This document shows, piece after piece, positions 8,677-17,485 of a DNA stretch of 64,000 nt. Made by a program: the position numbers and the translations under genes. The first letter of the stretch is position 1. Each line of letters opens with the position of its first letter. The notes under the pieces were generated by a model. That model ran no database searches. It was not told the DNA's origin and worked only from the letters and a program-made list of their open reading frames with translations. Origin of the DNA: Actinoalloteichus_B caeruleus (lineage in GTDB: Bacteria > Actinomycetota > Actinomycetes > Mycobacteriales > Pseudonocardiaceae); NCBI RefSeq assembly GCF_000718005.1, contig NZ_JODV01000008.1; one strand, 5' to 3'.

Positions 8677-9519
8677 TCAGCCGTCCCGCCACTCGTCGCT
8701 GGGCAGCCGCAGGCCCGCCTCCGGCCCCATGAGCGCGAGCCCGCCGTCCACGAGCAGGGAGACCCCGGTGATGTAGGAGGCGGCGGGGGTGGCGAGGAAC
8801 GCCACCGCCGCCGCGACCTCGTCGGCCGCGCCCGGCCGGCCGAGGGGGACGCCGGGCCTGGGCTGCTCGGCCGGGTCCACCCCCTCCTGGTCGTTCATGC
8901 CGGTGCTGATCTCGCCGGGAGCCACCGCGTTGACCGTGATCCCGTGCCTGGCCAGTTCCAGCGCCAGGACCCGGGTGAGCTGCCCCGCCCCGCCCTTCGC
9001 CGCCGCGTAGGGCGCGAAGCCGGTGCGGGGCAGGTGTTCGTGGATGCTGGTGATGTTGATGATCCGCCCGCCGTGGCCGGCGTCGATCATCCTGCGGGCG
9101 GCCCGCTGCGAGCACAGGAACACGGCGTCGAGGTTGACCGAGGTGACCTGCCGCCACTTCTCGTAGCTCGTGTCGACCCCGAGCGCGTCCGAACCCACGC
9201 CGGCGTTGTTGACCAGGATGTCCACTCCGCCCAGTTCGTCGGCGAGCTCGTCGACCACCGAGGCGGCGTCGGGTAGCTCGGACAGGTCGGTCTGCCTGGC
9301 CAGCGCACGGCTCCCCCTGCCCTCGATCTCCTTGACCGCGTGCCGGGCGCGTTCGGCGTCCGAGTGGTAGGTGATGCCCACGTCGAGGCCGCCACCGGCG
9401 AGGCTGACCGCGATCGAGCGGCCGATACCGGAGTCGCCACCCGTGACGATCGCGGTCCTCGGCAGGTCGGGCCACTGGTCGGAGTCTCGGGTTGCTGTGT
9501 CGGATCCCGGATCAGTCAT
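8677..9519 (-). CDS. SDR family oxidoreductase (glucose-dehydrogenase-like)
   Basis: A classical short-chain dehydrogenase/reductase of 280 residues: cofactor motif TGGDSGIGRS, NNAG, catalytic Ser in NITSIHEH, and YAAAK with Tyr and Lys. The tail VSLLVDGG is typical of classical SDRs. It is not an extended SDR, so it is not an HldD-type epimerase. Its ATG at 9519 overlaps the end of the upstream GT9 gene by 8 bp (ATGACTGA), so translation is probably coupled and it belongs to the heptose-island transcript. It likely reduces or oxidises a hydroxyl on a small molecule; the N-terminal 25 residues are an acidic extension. Confidence 0.87.
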   Translation of the reverse strand: MTDPGSDTATRDSDQWPDLPRTAIVTGGDSGIGRSIAVSLAGGGLDVGITYHSDAERARHAVKEIEGRGSRALARQTDLSELPDAASVVDELADELGGVDILVNNAGVGSDALGVDTSYEKWRQVTSVNLDAVFLCSQRAARRMIDAGHGGRIINITSIHEHLPRTGFAPYAAAKGGAGQLTRVLALELARHGITVNAVAPGEISTGMNDQEGVDPAEQPRPGVPLGRPGAADEVAAAVAFLATPAASYITGVSLLVDGGLALMGPEAGLRLPSDEWRDG

Positions 9520-10729
9520 GCCCCCCGGGTACCCGCGGGTCCGGCCGCGCAACACCGGCTCGTGGGGAAACCTGGTGGGTCGGCCGTCCGACCAGCCGTT
9601 GGACCGCGCGGACCACGTCCTCGGGGGCGACGTCCGACAGGCACGGGTGCCCCGGCACCGGGCAGTGGCGTGCCCGGCTCCCGGCGCAGGGGGCGCGTTG
9701 GTCGCCGAGCAGGACCGTGGGCACCCGGTAGGGCGCCCACCGGCGGGCCGGCACGACGGGGGCGAACAGCGAGACCACGGGGGTGCCGTGCGCGGCGGCC
9801 AGGTGCGCCGGCCCGGTGTTGCCGACCACCACGGCGGAGGCCCCGAGGACCAGCCCGGACAGCTGCGGGAACGACGTCCGTCCGCCCAGGTCGGTGGCGT
9901 GGTCGCCGGCGACCTCCCGCGTCAGCCGGATCTCGCCGGGGCCGCCGGTCACCACCACCCGGTGGCCCCGCAGGGCGAGCCGGCGGGCCGCCTCCCGCCA
10001 GTGCCAGCTCGGCCACCGGCGGGCCGGGGCGGACGCTCCCGGGTGCATGACGACGTAGGGATCGGAGTCCACCAGCGTGCGCACCGGCGGTGGGGGGAGC
10101 ACCGCGAGGCGCCCGTCGTCGCCTCCGGGGAGCGGGAACCCGGCGGCGTCGGCGACCAGCAGGGCGCGTTCCGGTTCCGGGAGGTCCTCCGGGAAGTCCT
10201 CGCCGGGGCGCAACCGGACGTCGAGCAGTGTGCCGGCGTAGTCGGTGGACGCCGCGGCGATGCGGGGAACTCCCGCCAGCCGCAGGAGGAGCGCCAGCGG
10301 CAGCGCGGACTGGTGGAAGGAGGTGAGGACCACGGCCGAGTCGAGGTGGAGGCCGGCGAGCCGGGACACCAGGCCGTCGACGTCGGGGCCGCGCACCGGG
10401 GGCGGGTCGGCGTCGATCCACGGGCACCGCCAGCGGAGCACGTCGTCGACCCCGGGGAGCTGGCGGGCCGCCCGTTCGCCCGCCGGCCCGCACAGCAGCG
10501 TCAGGTGGCTCGCGCCGGCGGCGACGGCCCGCACGGCGGGGCCGGCGAGGAGCACGTCGCCGTCACTGTCCAGCCTGGCCACCAGCACCCTGGGGCCCCG
10601 TTCGCGGGGAGGGGCCGTCCGAGGTCCCCTGGCGCCGCGCGCCGACCGCTCTGGGCCGTGCCGGCCACCCCGGTGGCCGCCCCGGTCCGGCGGCCGACCG
10701 TGGTCCGGCGACGCTCCGGTCACGGCCAC
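9512..10729 (-). CDS. GT9 (heptosyltransferase-fold) glycosyltransferase, copy B
   Basis: This is a family 9 glycosyltransferase of 405 residues. After an Arg/Gly-rich 46-residue leader comes the core start RVLVARLDSDGDVLLAGPAV, then VVMHPGASAPARRWP and GNTGPAHLAAAHGTPVVSLF, the Rossmann and nucleotide-sugar motifs of ADP-heptose transferases. GTG at 10729 is supported by GAGGAGGG immediately upstream and overlaps the TGA of the preceding SDR gene by 10 bp. A C-terminal Cys-rich segment (CAGSRARHCPVPGHPC) is unusual and could bind a metal or form a disulfide. Expected role: transfer of heptose or a related sugar to an unknown acceptor at the cytoplasmic face. Confidence 0.87.
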   Translation of the reverse strand: MAVTGASPDHGRPPDRGGHRGGRHGPERSARGARGPRTAPPRERGPRVLVARLDSDGDVLLAGPAVRAVAAGASHLTLLCGPAGERAARQLPGVDDVLRWRCPWIDADPPPVRGPDVDGLVSRLAGLHLDSAVVLTSFHQSALPLALLLRLAGVPRIAAASTDYAGTLLDVRLRPGEDFPEDLPEPERALLVADAAGFPLPGGDDGRLAVLPPPPVRTLVDSDPYVVMHPGASAPARRWPSWHWREAARRLALRGHRVVVTGGPGEIRLTREVAGDHATDLGGRTSFPQLSGLVLGASAVVVGNTGPAHLAAAHGTPVVSLFAPVVPARRWAPYRVPTVLLGDQRAPCAGSRARHCPVPGHPCLSDVAPEDVVRAVQRLVGRPTHQVSPRAGVARPDPRVPGGHD

Positions 10730-11475
10730 GAGCCCTCCTCGGAGTGCGAGACCATCAGTTCCCTGATCTCACAGCCGGCGGGCTGCCGCAGCGCGAACAA
10801 CACCGCGTCCGCCACGTGCTCCGGGGGGTTCAGCCGGCTGTCGTCGGCGGGCCGGTACCGCTCCTCCCTGTCGTCGAAGAAGCGGGTGCGCATCCCGCCG
10901 GGCACGACGAGGGTGACCCCGACCGCGCCGGCGAGTTCGGCGGCGAGCGCCCGGGTGAACCCGACCACTCCGAACTTCGACGCGCAGTAGGCGGTGGCGT
11001 CGGACACCGCGCGCAGGCCGAGGGTGGAGGCCACCGTGACGATCCGCCCCCGGGCACGGCGCAACGCGGGCACGGCAGCCCGGCAGACCGCGGCGGTGCC
11101 GAACAGGTTGACGCGCACGACCCGTTCCCACTCGTCGGTGGGGACGTCCTCCAGCGCACCGCACCGGTCGACGCCGGCCGCGCAGACGACGCTGTCCAGA
11201 CCTCCGGCTCGCCGGGCGAGTTCCACGACGGCTCGTTGGGCGGCTTCGGTGTCGGCCAGGTCCGCGTGGACGAAGTCCCGCCTCCCGCCGGGTCGGTCGG
11301 GCTCCGGGGGCGTGACGCGGTCGAGGACCAACGCGTGTCCGCCGGCGTGGGCGACGGCCCGCGCCACGGCGGCCCCGAGCCCGGAGCTGCCGCCGGTGAC
11401 CAGCACCCGTCCCGGGGAGGTCAGCCGGGGTGCCACGTGGTCGGGTTCGCTGGCTGGCACGGTCGAGGTGGTCAT
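10720..11475 (-). CDS. SDR family oxidoreductase
   Basis: This short-chain dehydrogenase has 251 residues and a classical layout: TGGSSGLG cofactor motif near residue 27, Ala-Ala-Gly in CAAGVDRCG in place of NNAG, catalytic Ser in VASTLG and YCASK with Tyr/Lys. The ATG at 11475 follows AAGGAGC. Its stop overlaps the start of the GT9 gene by 10 bp. Classical rather than extended, so it is not expected to do HldD-type C6 epimerisation, although a one-step oxidation or reduction of an activated heptose would be compatible with its position. The C-terminal 40 residues are shorter than usual and lack the VDGG signature. Confidence 0.85.
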   Translation of the reverse strand: MTTSTVPASEPDHVAPRLTSPGRVLVTGGSSGLGAAVARAVAHAGGHALVLDRVTPPEPDRPGGRRDFVHADLADTEAAQRAVVELARRAGGLDSVVCAAGVDRCGALEDVPTDEWERVVRVNLFGTAAVCRAAVPALRRARGRIVTVASTLGLRAVSDATAYCASKFGVVGFTRALAAELAGAVGVTLVVPGGMRTRFFDDREERYRPADDSRLNPPEHVADAVLFALRQPAGCEIRELMVSHSEEGSWP

Positions 11476-11621
11476 CGCGGGGCTCCTTCGTGACCGGGTT
11501 CGCGCGCCGGGCGCGAACGCGTTGTCGTCGGTTGCCACGGGGGCGTGGCGGACTCGGTGGTCCGCTGCCCGGGGGAGGTCGGGCGAGCCGGCCCCCGGGT
11601 CGTCGGGACACCGGTGGTCGC

Positions 11622-13028
11622 TCAACCGGGCTCGGGGGTCCTCGGTCGGTGGCGGCGGTCCGGGAGGGGGCTCGCCTCCCGGTGGGCGGCTCCCAGCTGC
11701 GCGGCCAGCCCGGTGGTGGAACGCCCGGGGTGGTAGGGGACCAGCGCGATCCGTCCGCCCCACCGGCGCACCAGGTCCGCCTCCGGCAGGCGTGTGAGGT
11801 CGTAGTCGGCGCCCTTGACGACGACGTCCGGCCGGAGTTCGAGCAACAGGCGTTCCGGGGTGTCCTCCGCGAACACCTCGACGCAGTCCACGCAGGACAG
11901 GGAGGCGACCATCTCGGCGCGGTCGTGTTCGGTGTTGACGGGCCGTCCGGGGCCCTTGAGCCGCCGGACCGACTCGTCGGAGTTCAGGCACACGACGAGG
12001 AGGTCGCCGAGGGCCCTGGCCGCCGTGAGGGTGCGCAGGTGTCCGGTGTGGAGCAGGTCGAAACATCCGCTGGCGACCACCACCGTCCCGCCGGCCGCCC
12101 GGACCGAGGCGATCCGTTCCCGCACGTCCCCGCCGGGCGGTCCGGGGGCCCGGAGCCGACCGACCGCGGTGGCGCCGCCGGCCTCGAGGAACGCGGCGGC
12201 ACGACCGACCGCGGTGGTCACGGCGTCGTCGACGGCGGCCCCACCCGCCAGCGCGGCGGTGGCCTCGGCGGCGAAGGCGTCTCCGGCGCCGCACGGGTCG
12301 GGCACCGCGAGCCGAGGTGCGGGCACGGTGAGCGGGCTGTTCGCGCCGTGGTCGAGGATCGCCCCCCGCTCGCCAGCGGTGATCACCACGGCGTCGGCCC
12401 GCCACCGGTCGCGCAGCAGGCGGGCTCGGCGTTCGACGCCGGTGGCGTCCGCCTCCGGCACCCCGGCCTCGGTGGCGTTCGGGGTGATCAGGCGCAGGCC
12501 CTCCACCGGGTCCGCGCCCCTCGGGTGGGGGTCCCACACGACGGGCACGCGCCGGGCCCGGGCGGTGAGCACCTCCCGGAGGCGGGGATCGCCGGCCACG
12601 CCCCGCCCGTAGTCGGAGACGAGGACCGCGTCGGCGGAGGAGACCGCGTCGAGCAGGTCCGAGGTGGCGCGGGGCGGGGGTCCCTCACCTCCCCGGTCCG
12701 CCCGCAGCATCGGGTGCCCCGCCGAGCGGAACCTCGTCTTGACCACGGTCGAGGGGCCAGGGCAGGTGACCAGCCGCAGGTGGTCCCGCAGGAGCGCCCG
12801 GAGACGCCGGCCGGCCTCGTCGTCGGTGAGGGAGGTGGCGAGCACGACGGTGGCCCCACTCCGGGCCGCCAACAGCGCCGCCAGGGCCGCCCCGCCCGGA
12901 CGCTCCTGCTCGGCTCGCACGTCGAGCACCGGCGCGGGTCCGTCCGGGCAGATCCGCCCCACCGGCCCGCTCACGTCGACGTCGAGCAGTGCGTCGCCGA
13001 CGACCACGATCCCCGGGCCGCCGGTCAC
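11622..13028 (-). CDS. Bifunctional HldE-like sugar kinase / nucleotidyltransferase, copy 2
   Basis: The 468-residue protein has the same two-domain order as HldE. The PfkB kinase domain (1-290) keeps GAGD at 247-250, but its substrate loop reads PGGAALAALLAARSG at 44-58, lacking the asparagines of the usual GGAxNxAxN. The C-terminal transferase domain keeps GCFDLLHTGH (HTGH 327-330), NSDES, RLKG and a late STT, so nucleotidyl transfer looks intact. Its GTG start overlaps the gmhA stop by 4 bp (GTGA). It could be the true partner of gmhA here, with altered kinase specificity, or chiefly a nucleotidyltransferase. The last 20 residues are Arg/Pro-rich. Confidence 0.85.
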   Translation of the reverse strand: MTGGPGIVVVGDALLDVDVSGPVGRICPDGPAPVLDVRAEQERPGGAALAALLAARSGATVVLATSLTDDEAGRRLRALLRDHLRLVTCPGPSTVVKTRFRSAGHPMLRADRGGEGPPPRATSDLLDAVSSADAVLVSDYGRGVAGDPRLREVLTARARRVPVVWDPHPRGADPVEGLRLITPNATEAGVPEADATGVERRARLLRDRWRADAVVITAGERGAILDHGANSPLTVPAPRLAVPDPCGAGDAFAAEATAALAGGAAVDDAVTTAVGRAAAFLEAGGATAVGRLRAPGPPGGDVRERIASVRAAGGTVVVASGCFDLLHTGHLRTLTAARALGDLLVVCLNSDESVRRLKGPGRPVNTEHDRAEMVASLSCVDCVEVFAEDTPERLLLELRPDVVVKGADYDLTRLPEADLVRRWGGRIALVPYHPGRSTTGLAAQLGAAHREASPLPDRRHRPRTPEPG

Positions 13029-14026
13029 GGGCGGTGTCCTTCCCCCTGCCGTGGGCGCCGGGCCCTCGGCTGCCCTCCCCCGCCGGTCTCGCGGGCACCG
13101 TGGTCGGTCCCGGGCGGGAACGGCCGGGCACCGGCCTCCGCCTGGTCACCCGCGCCCCCTCTCCGCCGTGCCCCGGTGAGGTGGCCGTCGGTGGGGCGCC
13201 GTGGTCGCGGGTCCCGGGCCGGGGCGGACGTGTCCGCCGTCCCGGCGTGGACCCGCTCGTCCGGCGCCGGCGACCCGTGCCGTGACGTGGTCTCCTGGGA
13301 CGGCCCGGCCGGGGTGGGTGGGGGGCTTGGCGGCCTCGACGCACGGGGGTTCCCCGCGTCGGCGCGCGGTGCGGTCGCGGTGGCCGGTAGTGCCCGCTCG
13401 AACATCACGCACAGCAGGTGGACGGCCACCAGGTGGGCCTCCTGCACGCTGGAACAGGTGCCGGGCAGGGAGAGGGTCTCGTCGGCGAGGCCGGCCAGCG
13501 GGTTGGGGAGCGCCCCGGTGACCGCCCAGGTCAGGACGCCCAGTCGACGCGCGGTTCCGGTGGCCCGCAACAGGTTCTCGCTGCGCCCGCTGGTGGAGAG
13601 CAGCAGCAGGACGTCCCCGCGGCGGGCGTGCGCCTCCACCTGGCGGGCGAAGACGTCCCCGTAGCCGTAGTCGTTGCCGATGGCGGTGACGCTGGAGGTC
13701 TCGGCGTGCAGCGCGAGGGCCGAGTAGGCCCGGCGGTCGCCGTCGAAGCGCCCCACGAGCTCGGCCGTGAGGTGCTGGGCCTCGGCGGCGCTGCCGCCGT
13801 TCCCCGCGGCGAGCAACCGGTGCCCGGCGGGGAGCAGCTCGGCGAGCCGCTGGCCCCAGCGGACCAGGGTGGGGAGCTCGGCCCGCAGCGCGCACAGGGT
13901 CTCGGAGAGCTGGTCGAGGTGGTGGTGCCCCGTGTGGCGCCAGGCGTCCTCGGCGGGGTCGGTGCCCGGCGCGGGTACCGGGAGGCGACGCTCGGGTACG
14001 TCGTGGGGGGCGATGCGGTGTCTCAT
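13025..14026 (-). CDS. gmhA: Sedoheptulose-7-phosphate isomerase (GmhA) with long C-terminal extension
   Basis: This SIS-domain protein converts sedoheptulose 7-phosphate to D-glycero-D-manno-heptose 7-phosphate, the first step of nucleotide-heptose synthesis. Diagnostic parts are GNGGSAAEAQH at 75-85, ELVGRF at 89-94, STSGRS at 144-149 and VQEAH with Glu196 and His198, matching GmhA's active site. ATG at 14026 has GGAAGGAG. Known GmhA proteins end near residue 200; this one continues for about 120 residues of Pro/Arg/Gly/Thr-rich, probably disordered sequence. The tail seems real, because its stop overlaps the next gene's start by 4 bp, and the start itself overlaps the upstream GT4 stop by 4 bp. 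Confidence 0.9.
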   Translation of the reverse strand: MRHRIAPHDVPERRLPVPAPGTDPAEDAWRHTGHHHLDQLSETLCALRAELPTLVRWGQRLAELLPAGHRLLAAGNGGSAAEAQHLTAELVGRFDGDRRAYSALALHAETSSVTAIGNDYGYGDVFARQVEAHARRGDVLLLLSTSGRSENLLRATGTARRLGVLTWAVTGALPNPLAGLADETLSLPGTCSSVQEAHLVAVHLLCVMFERALPATATAPRADAGNPRASRPPSPPPTPAGPSQETTSRHGSPAPDERVHAGTADTSAPARDPRPRRPTDGHLTGARRRGGAGDQAEAGARPFPPGTDHGARETGGGGQPRARRPRQGEGHRP

Positions 14027-15252
14027 GTCGCTCCTTCCACGGCCGGGGTGATCAGGGACGCCGGGGGCGGCGGGGGCGCCAGTCGCTGGTAGGCCAGCAC
14101 GGTGTCGTAGGCGACGCGGTCCCAGGAGTAGCGGGAGAACGCGCGGTCGAAACCGGCGAGGCCCAGCGCGTGCCGCCGGGCGGGCTGGTTGAGCAGGCCC
14201 CGGAGCGCGGTGGCGAGAGCGCGCGGGTTCTTGGGGGGCACGAGCTGCCCGGTGACCCCGTCGACGATGGTGTCCAGCAGTCCTCCGACGGCCGAGGCCA
14301 CCACGGGGACACCGCAGGCCATCGCCTCCAGCGGGACGATGCCGAAGGGCTCGTACCAGGGCGTGCAGGCGACGATGTCGGCCGACCGGAGCAGCGCGGG
14401 CATGTCCTCGCGGGGGACGCGTCCGAGCAGGTGGACCCGGTCGGCGACCCCGCCCCGGACGGCGCACGACCGCAACCTGTTCGCTTCCTCGTCGTGCGCC
14501 AGCTGGTCCTCGTCGGGCCCGCCGGCGATCAGGAGCTCGGTGTTCGGCACCGCCCGCAACGCCGCGATGAGCAGGTCGAAGCCCTTGCGGGGGATGAGCC
14601 TGCCCACGGTGACGACCCGGTGCAGCTCGCTCCGGTCGGCCACCCGCCCGTCGGGGTGGAAACCGGTGGTGTCGACTCCGCAGGGCACGATCGCGACCTT
14701 GGTGCGGCGGATGCCGAGCGCTCCGAGTTCGTGCACCTCGTCGGAGCAGCTGGCCACCACCAGCGCGCTGTCCCGCGCGATCATCCGCTCCAGCCGCAGG
14801 CGCTGCGGTGGGCTGGTGTCCCGGCTGCCCTGGTGGCGCCGCTTGACGTGGCCGAGCGCGTGGAAGGTCTGGGCCACCGGGATGCCCAGTCCCCGGCAGG
14901 CCAGCAGGCTGGCGAGCCCTGAGGTCCAGAAATGGGCGTGGACGACGTCGGGCCTGGTCAGGGTCAGCTCGGCGAGCAGGTGGTCGGCGAACTCACCCAT
15001 GTGCGGGAGCAGGTCGTCCCTCGGCAGCGGCTCGGGGGGACCAGCGGGGAGGTGCACCACCTCCACCCCGTGGTCGGTGGTGACACGGCAGGGCTGGTCG
15101 GGTGAGTCCCGCCGCGTGTAGACCCGCACCTCGTGCCCCTGCCGGACCAGTGCCGAGGACAGCTCCGCGACGTGCACGTTCTGCCCCCCGCAGTCCTCCT
15201 CGCCCGGCACGGCCAGTGGGCTGGCGTGTTCCGAGACCATCGAGATCCGCAT
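14023..15252 (-). CDS. GT4 glycosyltransferase (MshA/sucrose-synthase-like)
   Basis: This 409-residue retaining GT-B enzyme starts MRISMVSEHASP, has the early GGQNVHV donor loop seen in MshA-like and sucrose-synthase-like family 4 enzymes, a central VTVGRLIPRKG linking the two domains, and a C-terminal EPFGIVPLEAMACG with the E-x7-E motif that holds the nucleotide-sugar. ATG at 15252 is preceded by GGAGGGAG. The stop overlaps the gmhA start (ATGA). Position between gmhB and gmhA implies that it builds the same glycan or glycolipid. It is not likely to be MshA itself, which is usually encoded alone; the donor sugar is not predictable. Confidence 0.87.
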   Translation of the reverse strand: MRISMVSEHASPLAVPGEEDCGGQNVHVAELSSALVRQGHEVRVYTRRDSPDQPCRVTTDHGVEVVHLPAGPPEPLPRDDLLPHMGEFADHLLAELTLTRPDVVHAHFWTSGLASLLACRGLGIPVAQTFHALGHVKRRHQGSRDTSPPQRLRLERMIARDSALVVASCSDEVHELGALGIRRTKVAIVPCGVDTTGFHPDGRVADRSELHRVVTVGRLIPRKGFDLLIAALRAVPNTELLIAGGPDEDQLAHDEEANRLRSCAVRGGVADRVHLLGRVPREDMPALLRSADIVACTPWYEPFGIVPLEAMACGVPVVASAVGGLLDTIVDGVTGQLVPPKNPRALATALRGLLNQPARRHALGLAGFDRAFSRYSWDRVAYDTVLAYQRLAPPPPPASLITPAVEGAT

Positions 15253-15291
15253 CCGAGACTCCCTCCTCCCAGGTCCTCCCTCGTGGCACCC

Positions 15292-16440
15292 TCACCCGGC
15301 CGGTGGGGCGTGGACCGTCGTCCCGCTGTCCGTGGTGGAGCCGGCGCAGGAGCGCGGACCGCTCCGCCGTGGTCGTCGCGGGCCCTCGGCCACCGCCGCC
15401 CCCAGCACCCGGTCCCAGTCCCGGGTGAACGCGTCCACCCCGAACCGGGCCAGCGCCGTCCGCCGGGCGCCGGCACCGAGGGCGCGGGCGAGTTCCGGGT
15501 CGGCGCGCAGACCTCGTACGGCATCCGCCAGGACGTCGGGCCGGGTGGACAGGACCCCTGCTGTCGGGGGGACCACCTCGACGGCCTCCGTGCAGGCGAA
15601 GCCCACCACGGGCAGGCCCAGCATCATGGCCTCGATCAACGCCAGGCCCAGCGAGGTCCAGCGGGGCGGGTGCAGGTAGAGGCGGCGGCGGGCCATCTCC
15701 TCGTGGAGCCTCGGCTCCCGGACGTCGCCCAGGGCCCGCAACCGGTCCGGTGCCACACCCAGGTGGTCCGGGAGGGTGGTCGTACCGAGGCCGAACACGT
15801 GCAGCGGGATCGTCCGGGCGAAGTCCGCAAGCAGGTCCGTTCCGGTGACCCGGCCTCGTCGCACCGGTTCGTTCACGACGACGGCGGCCGCGTCCAGTTC
15901 ACCGCTGTACCGGTGCCCCGGGTCGGGGACGCCGTGCTCGACGACGAGGGTGGGGGCGCGCCCGCTGTCCCAGAGGAGCCGGTTGAAGTGCGTGACGTGG
16001 GCGATCGGGATGTCGGTGCGGTCGGCCAGCGGGTGCCGGGTGTCGGGGACGTGGTGGCGGGGCGTGTTGTGCTCCACGTAGACGGCCGGCACGTCCCGCC
16101 CGGGTTCCCTGCCGAGCCACCGGGCGGCGAGTTCGAGTTCCTCGGGCCGTTGCAGGACGACGACGTCGACGTCCTGGCCGTGGAGGTCCTGGACCGGGAC
16201 CTCCACGGCGCGCTCGGGCCAGTCCCGGTCGGCCCGGCCCAGACCCCACGGGCCCGGGTCGGGTGTCCGGGGCAGCAGGACGTGGTGACGCCCCTGGACG
16301 AAAGCGGTGGTCCACGAGCCGTGCACGTGCCAGACGAGCACCCGCAGCGGACGGGCCGCCGCCTCGCCCACCACCGGCGCGCGGGGGGAGGCGACCTCCG
16401 GTGGGCGCGCGGTCGAGGTGGGGGGCGCGGTGGCGCTCAC
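15292..16440 (-). CDS. GT-B glycosyltransferase (family 4-like)
   Basis: This 382-residue protein has a weak N-terminal GT-B half (VLVWHVHGSW near residue 32) and a clear C-terminal half with HPPRWTSLGLALIEAMMLGLPVV, the E-x7-E-like acceptor/donor segment of family 4. GTG at 16440 has GGGAGG upstream and overlaps the end of the gmhB-like gene by 4 bp (GTGA). The N-terminal 25 residues are Pro/Ala-rich. The 39-bp gap to the next gene is the only real spacing in this part of the operon. It probably adds one sugar to the island's glycan. Two of its His residues (VEHNTPRHH) lie where related enzymes touch the donor. Confidence 0.8.
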   Translation of the reverse strand: MSATAPPTSTARPPEVASPRAPVVGEAAARPLRVLVWHVHGSWTTAFVQGRHHVLLPRTPDPGPWGLGRADRDWPERAVEVPVQDLHGQDVDVVVLQRPEELELAARWLGREPGRDVPAVYVEHNTPRHHVPDTRHPLADRTDIPIAHVTHFNRLLWDSGRAPTLVVEHGVPDPGHRYSGELDAAAVVVNEPVRRGRVTGTDLLADFARTIPLHVFGLGTTTLPDHLGVAPDRLRALGDVREPRLHEEMARRRLYLHPPRWTSLGLALIEAMMLGLPVVGFACTEAVEVVPPTAGVLSTRPDVLADAVRGLRADPELARALGAGARRTALARFGVDAFTRDWDRVLGAAVAEGPRRPRRSGPRSCAGSTTDSGTTVHAPPAG

Positions 16441-17129
16441 GAGGTACCTCCCGTCGGCCGGATCCGGTCGTCCACCGCCGGCGGCGTCCTCCGGAGCCGC
16501 GCGGGCTCCCGCGCGGAGTGGGACGGGAGGCGCGGGACGTGGGAGGGCGCCGGCACCCCGACCGCACGGCGCCGGGGGGCTCCGTCCAGGAGCATCCGCA
16601 GCGCGTGGCGCAGGTCGTCCGCGACGCACGGCGCCCGCCGGACCTCCACCGCCCTGGTCCTCCCGTTGGGCACCAGCACCCCGGTTCCGCCGACCGCGCG
16701 CACCGCGAGCACGTCGGACTCGATGTCACCGACGAGCCACGTCTCCGATGCCGGAACGCCCAACCGTTCCGCCGCCGCCAGCACCAGCCCGGGGCGCGGT
16801 TTGCGGCAGTCGCAGCGTTCGTCCGGTCGGTGCGGGCACACCTGCACGGTGTCGAGCCCGCCCACCAGTGCCGAGACGCGCGCGTTGACCGCGCGGACCT
16901 GCCGCCAGCTCAGCACCCCACGGCCGATCCCCGACTGGTTTGTCACCAGCCCCACGGGTATCCCCCGATCGCGGAGGGCCCGGACCACGTGCTCGGCGCC
17001 GGGCCGCAACCGGACGGCCGCCGGGTCCCCGTTGTAGGGGACGTCCTCGACGAGGGTGCCGTCCCGGTCGAACAACACCGCGGCCGGTGCGGTCGGACGC
17101 GGACGTGGCGTGGTGCTCGAGGAGTTCAC
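16437..17129 (-). CDS. gmhB: D-glycero-D-manno-heptose 1,7-bisphosphate 7-phosphatase (GmhB-like HAD)
   Basis: The 230-residue protein is a HAD-superfamily phosphatase of the histidinol-phosphatase/GmhB group. DRDGT at 21-25 holds the nucleophile and acid/base aspartates, NQSG at 64-67 is motif II, a zinc site is formed by Cys98, His100, Cys106 and Cys108, Lys110 and GD at 134-135 plus Asp139 complete the active site. It would remove the 7-phosphate from heptose 1,7-bisphosphate made by the HldE kinase. GTG at 17129 has no clear Shine-Dalgarno, so the message may be leaderless; the first gene of the operon fits that. A 60-residue low-complexity tail follows the core. Confidence 0.87.
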   Translation of the reverse strand: MNSSSTTPRPRPTAPAAVLFDRDGTLVEDVPYNGDPAAVRLRPGAEHVVRALRDRGIPVGLVTNQSGIGRGVLSWRQVRAVNARVSALVGGLDTVQVCPHRPDERCDCRKPRPGLVLAAAERLGVPASETWLVGDIESDVLAVRAVGGTGVLVPNGRTRAVEVRRAPCVADDLRHALRMLLDGAPRRRAVGVPAPSHVPRLPSHSAREPARLRRTPPAVDDRIRPTGGTS

Positions 17130-17139
17130 GAGAACCGGC

Positions 17140-17161
17140 TTACCGGGGGGGTGATCGGTAA
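17140..17161. promoter_or_regulatory. Inverted repeat upstream of gmhB
   Basis: Perfect 6-bp arms TTACCG and CGGTAA are separated by 10 bp, ending 11 bp upstream of the gmhB GTG. This is the geometry of a dimeric repressor site on one helix face. It lies in the 356-bp divergent gap between gmhB and the GT9 copy C, the natural promoter region for both halves of the island. No regulator gene is adjacent, so the binding protein is unknown. Confidence 0.4.
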
Positions 17162-17485
17162 ACGCTGCTTCTCCTCCTACTACTCGCCGTAGCCGCACCG
17201 CGGAGCGGCGACGTGGGAGATGACCCTGCTGACCTGCGCGGGGACGTGACCTCCCGTCGGGTAGCCCGTCCGAGGGGACTGCGGGCGGTGTCGGCCAGCC
17301 GGCTGCCGGGCGGCGACCCGCCACCGCCGCCGGCGCGCCGACCGGGCGGCGCCCGGTGACCGGTGGGGGGACCCTGGAGACCCGCCGGCGGCGGGCGGCT
17401 GAGGCGACCAGCCGTGGGCGGCCAGGTCACGCGGCTGCGGGCGACGGCCCTGCGGCCCCGAGGTTCGGTCCGAGGAGGAGGATGG

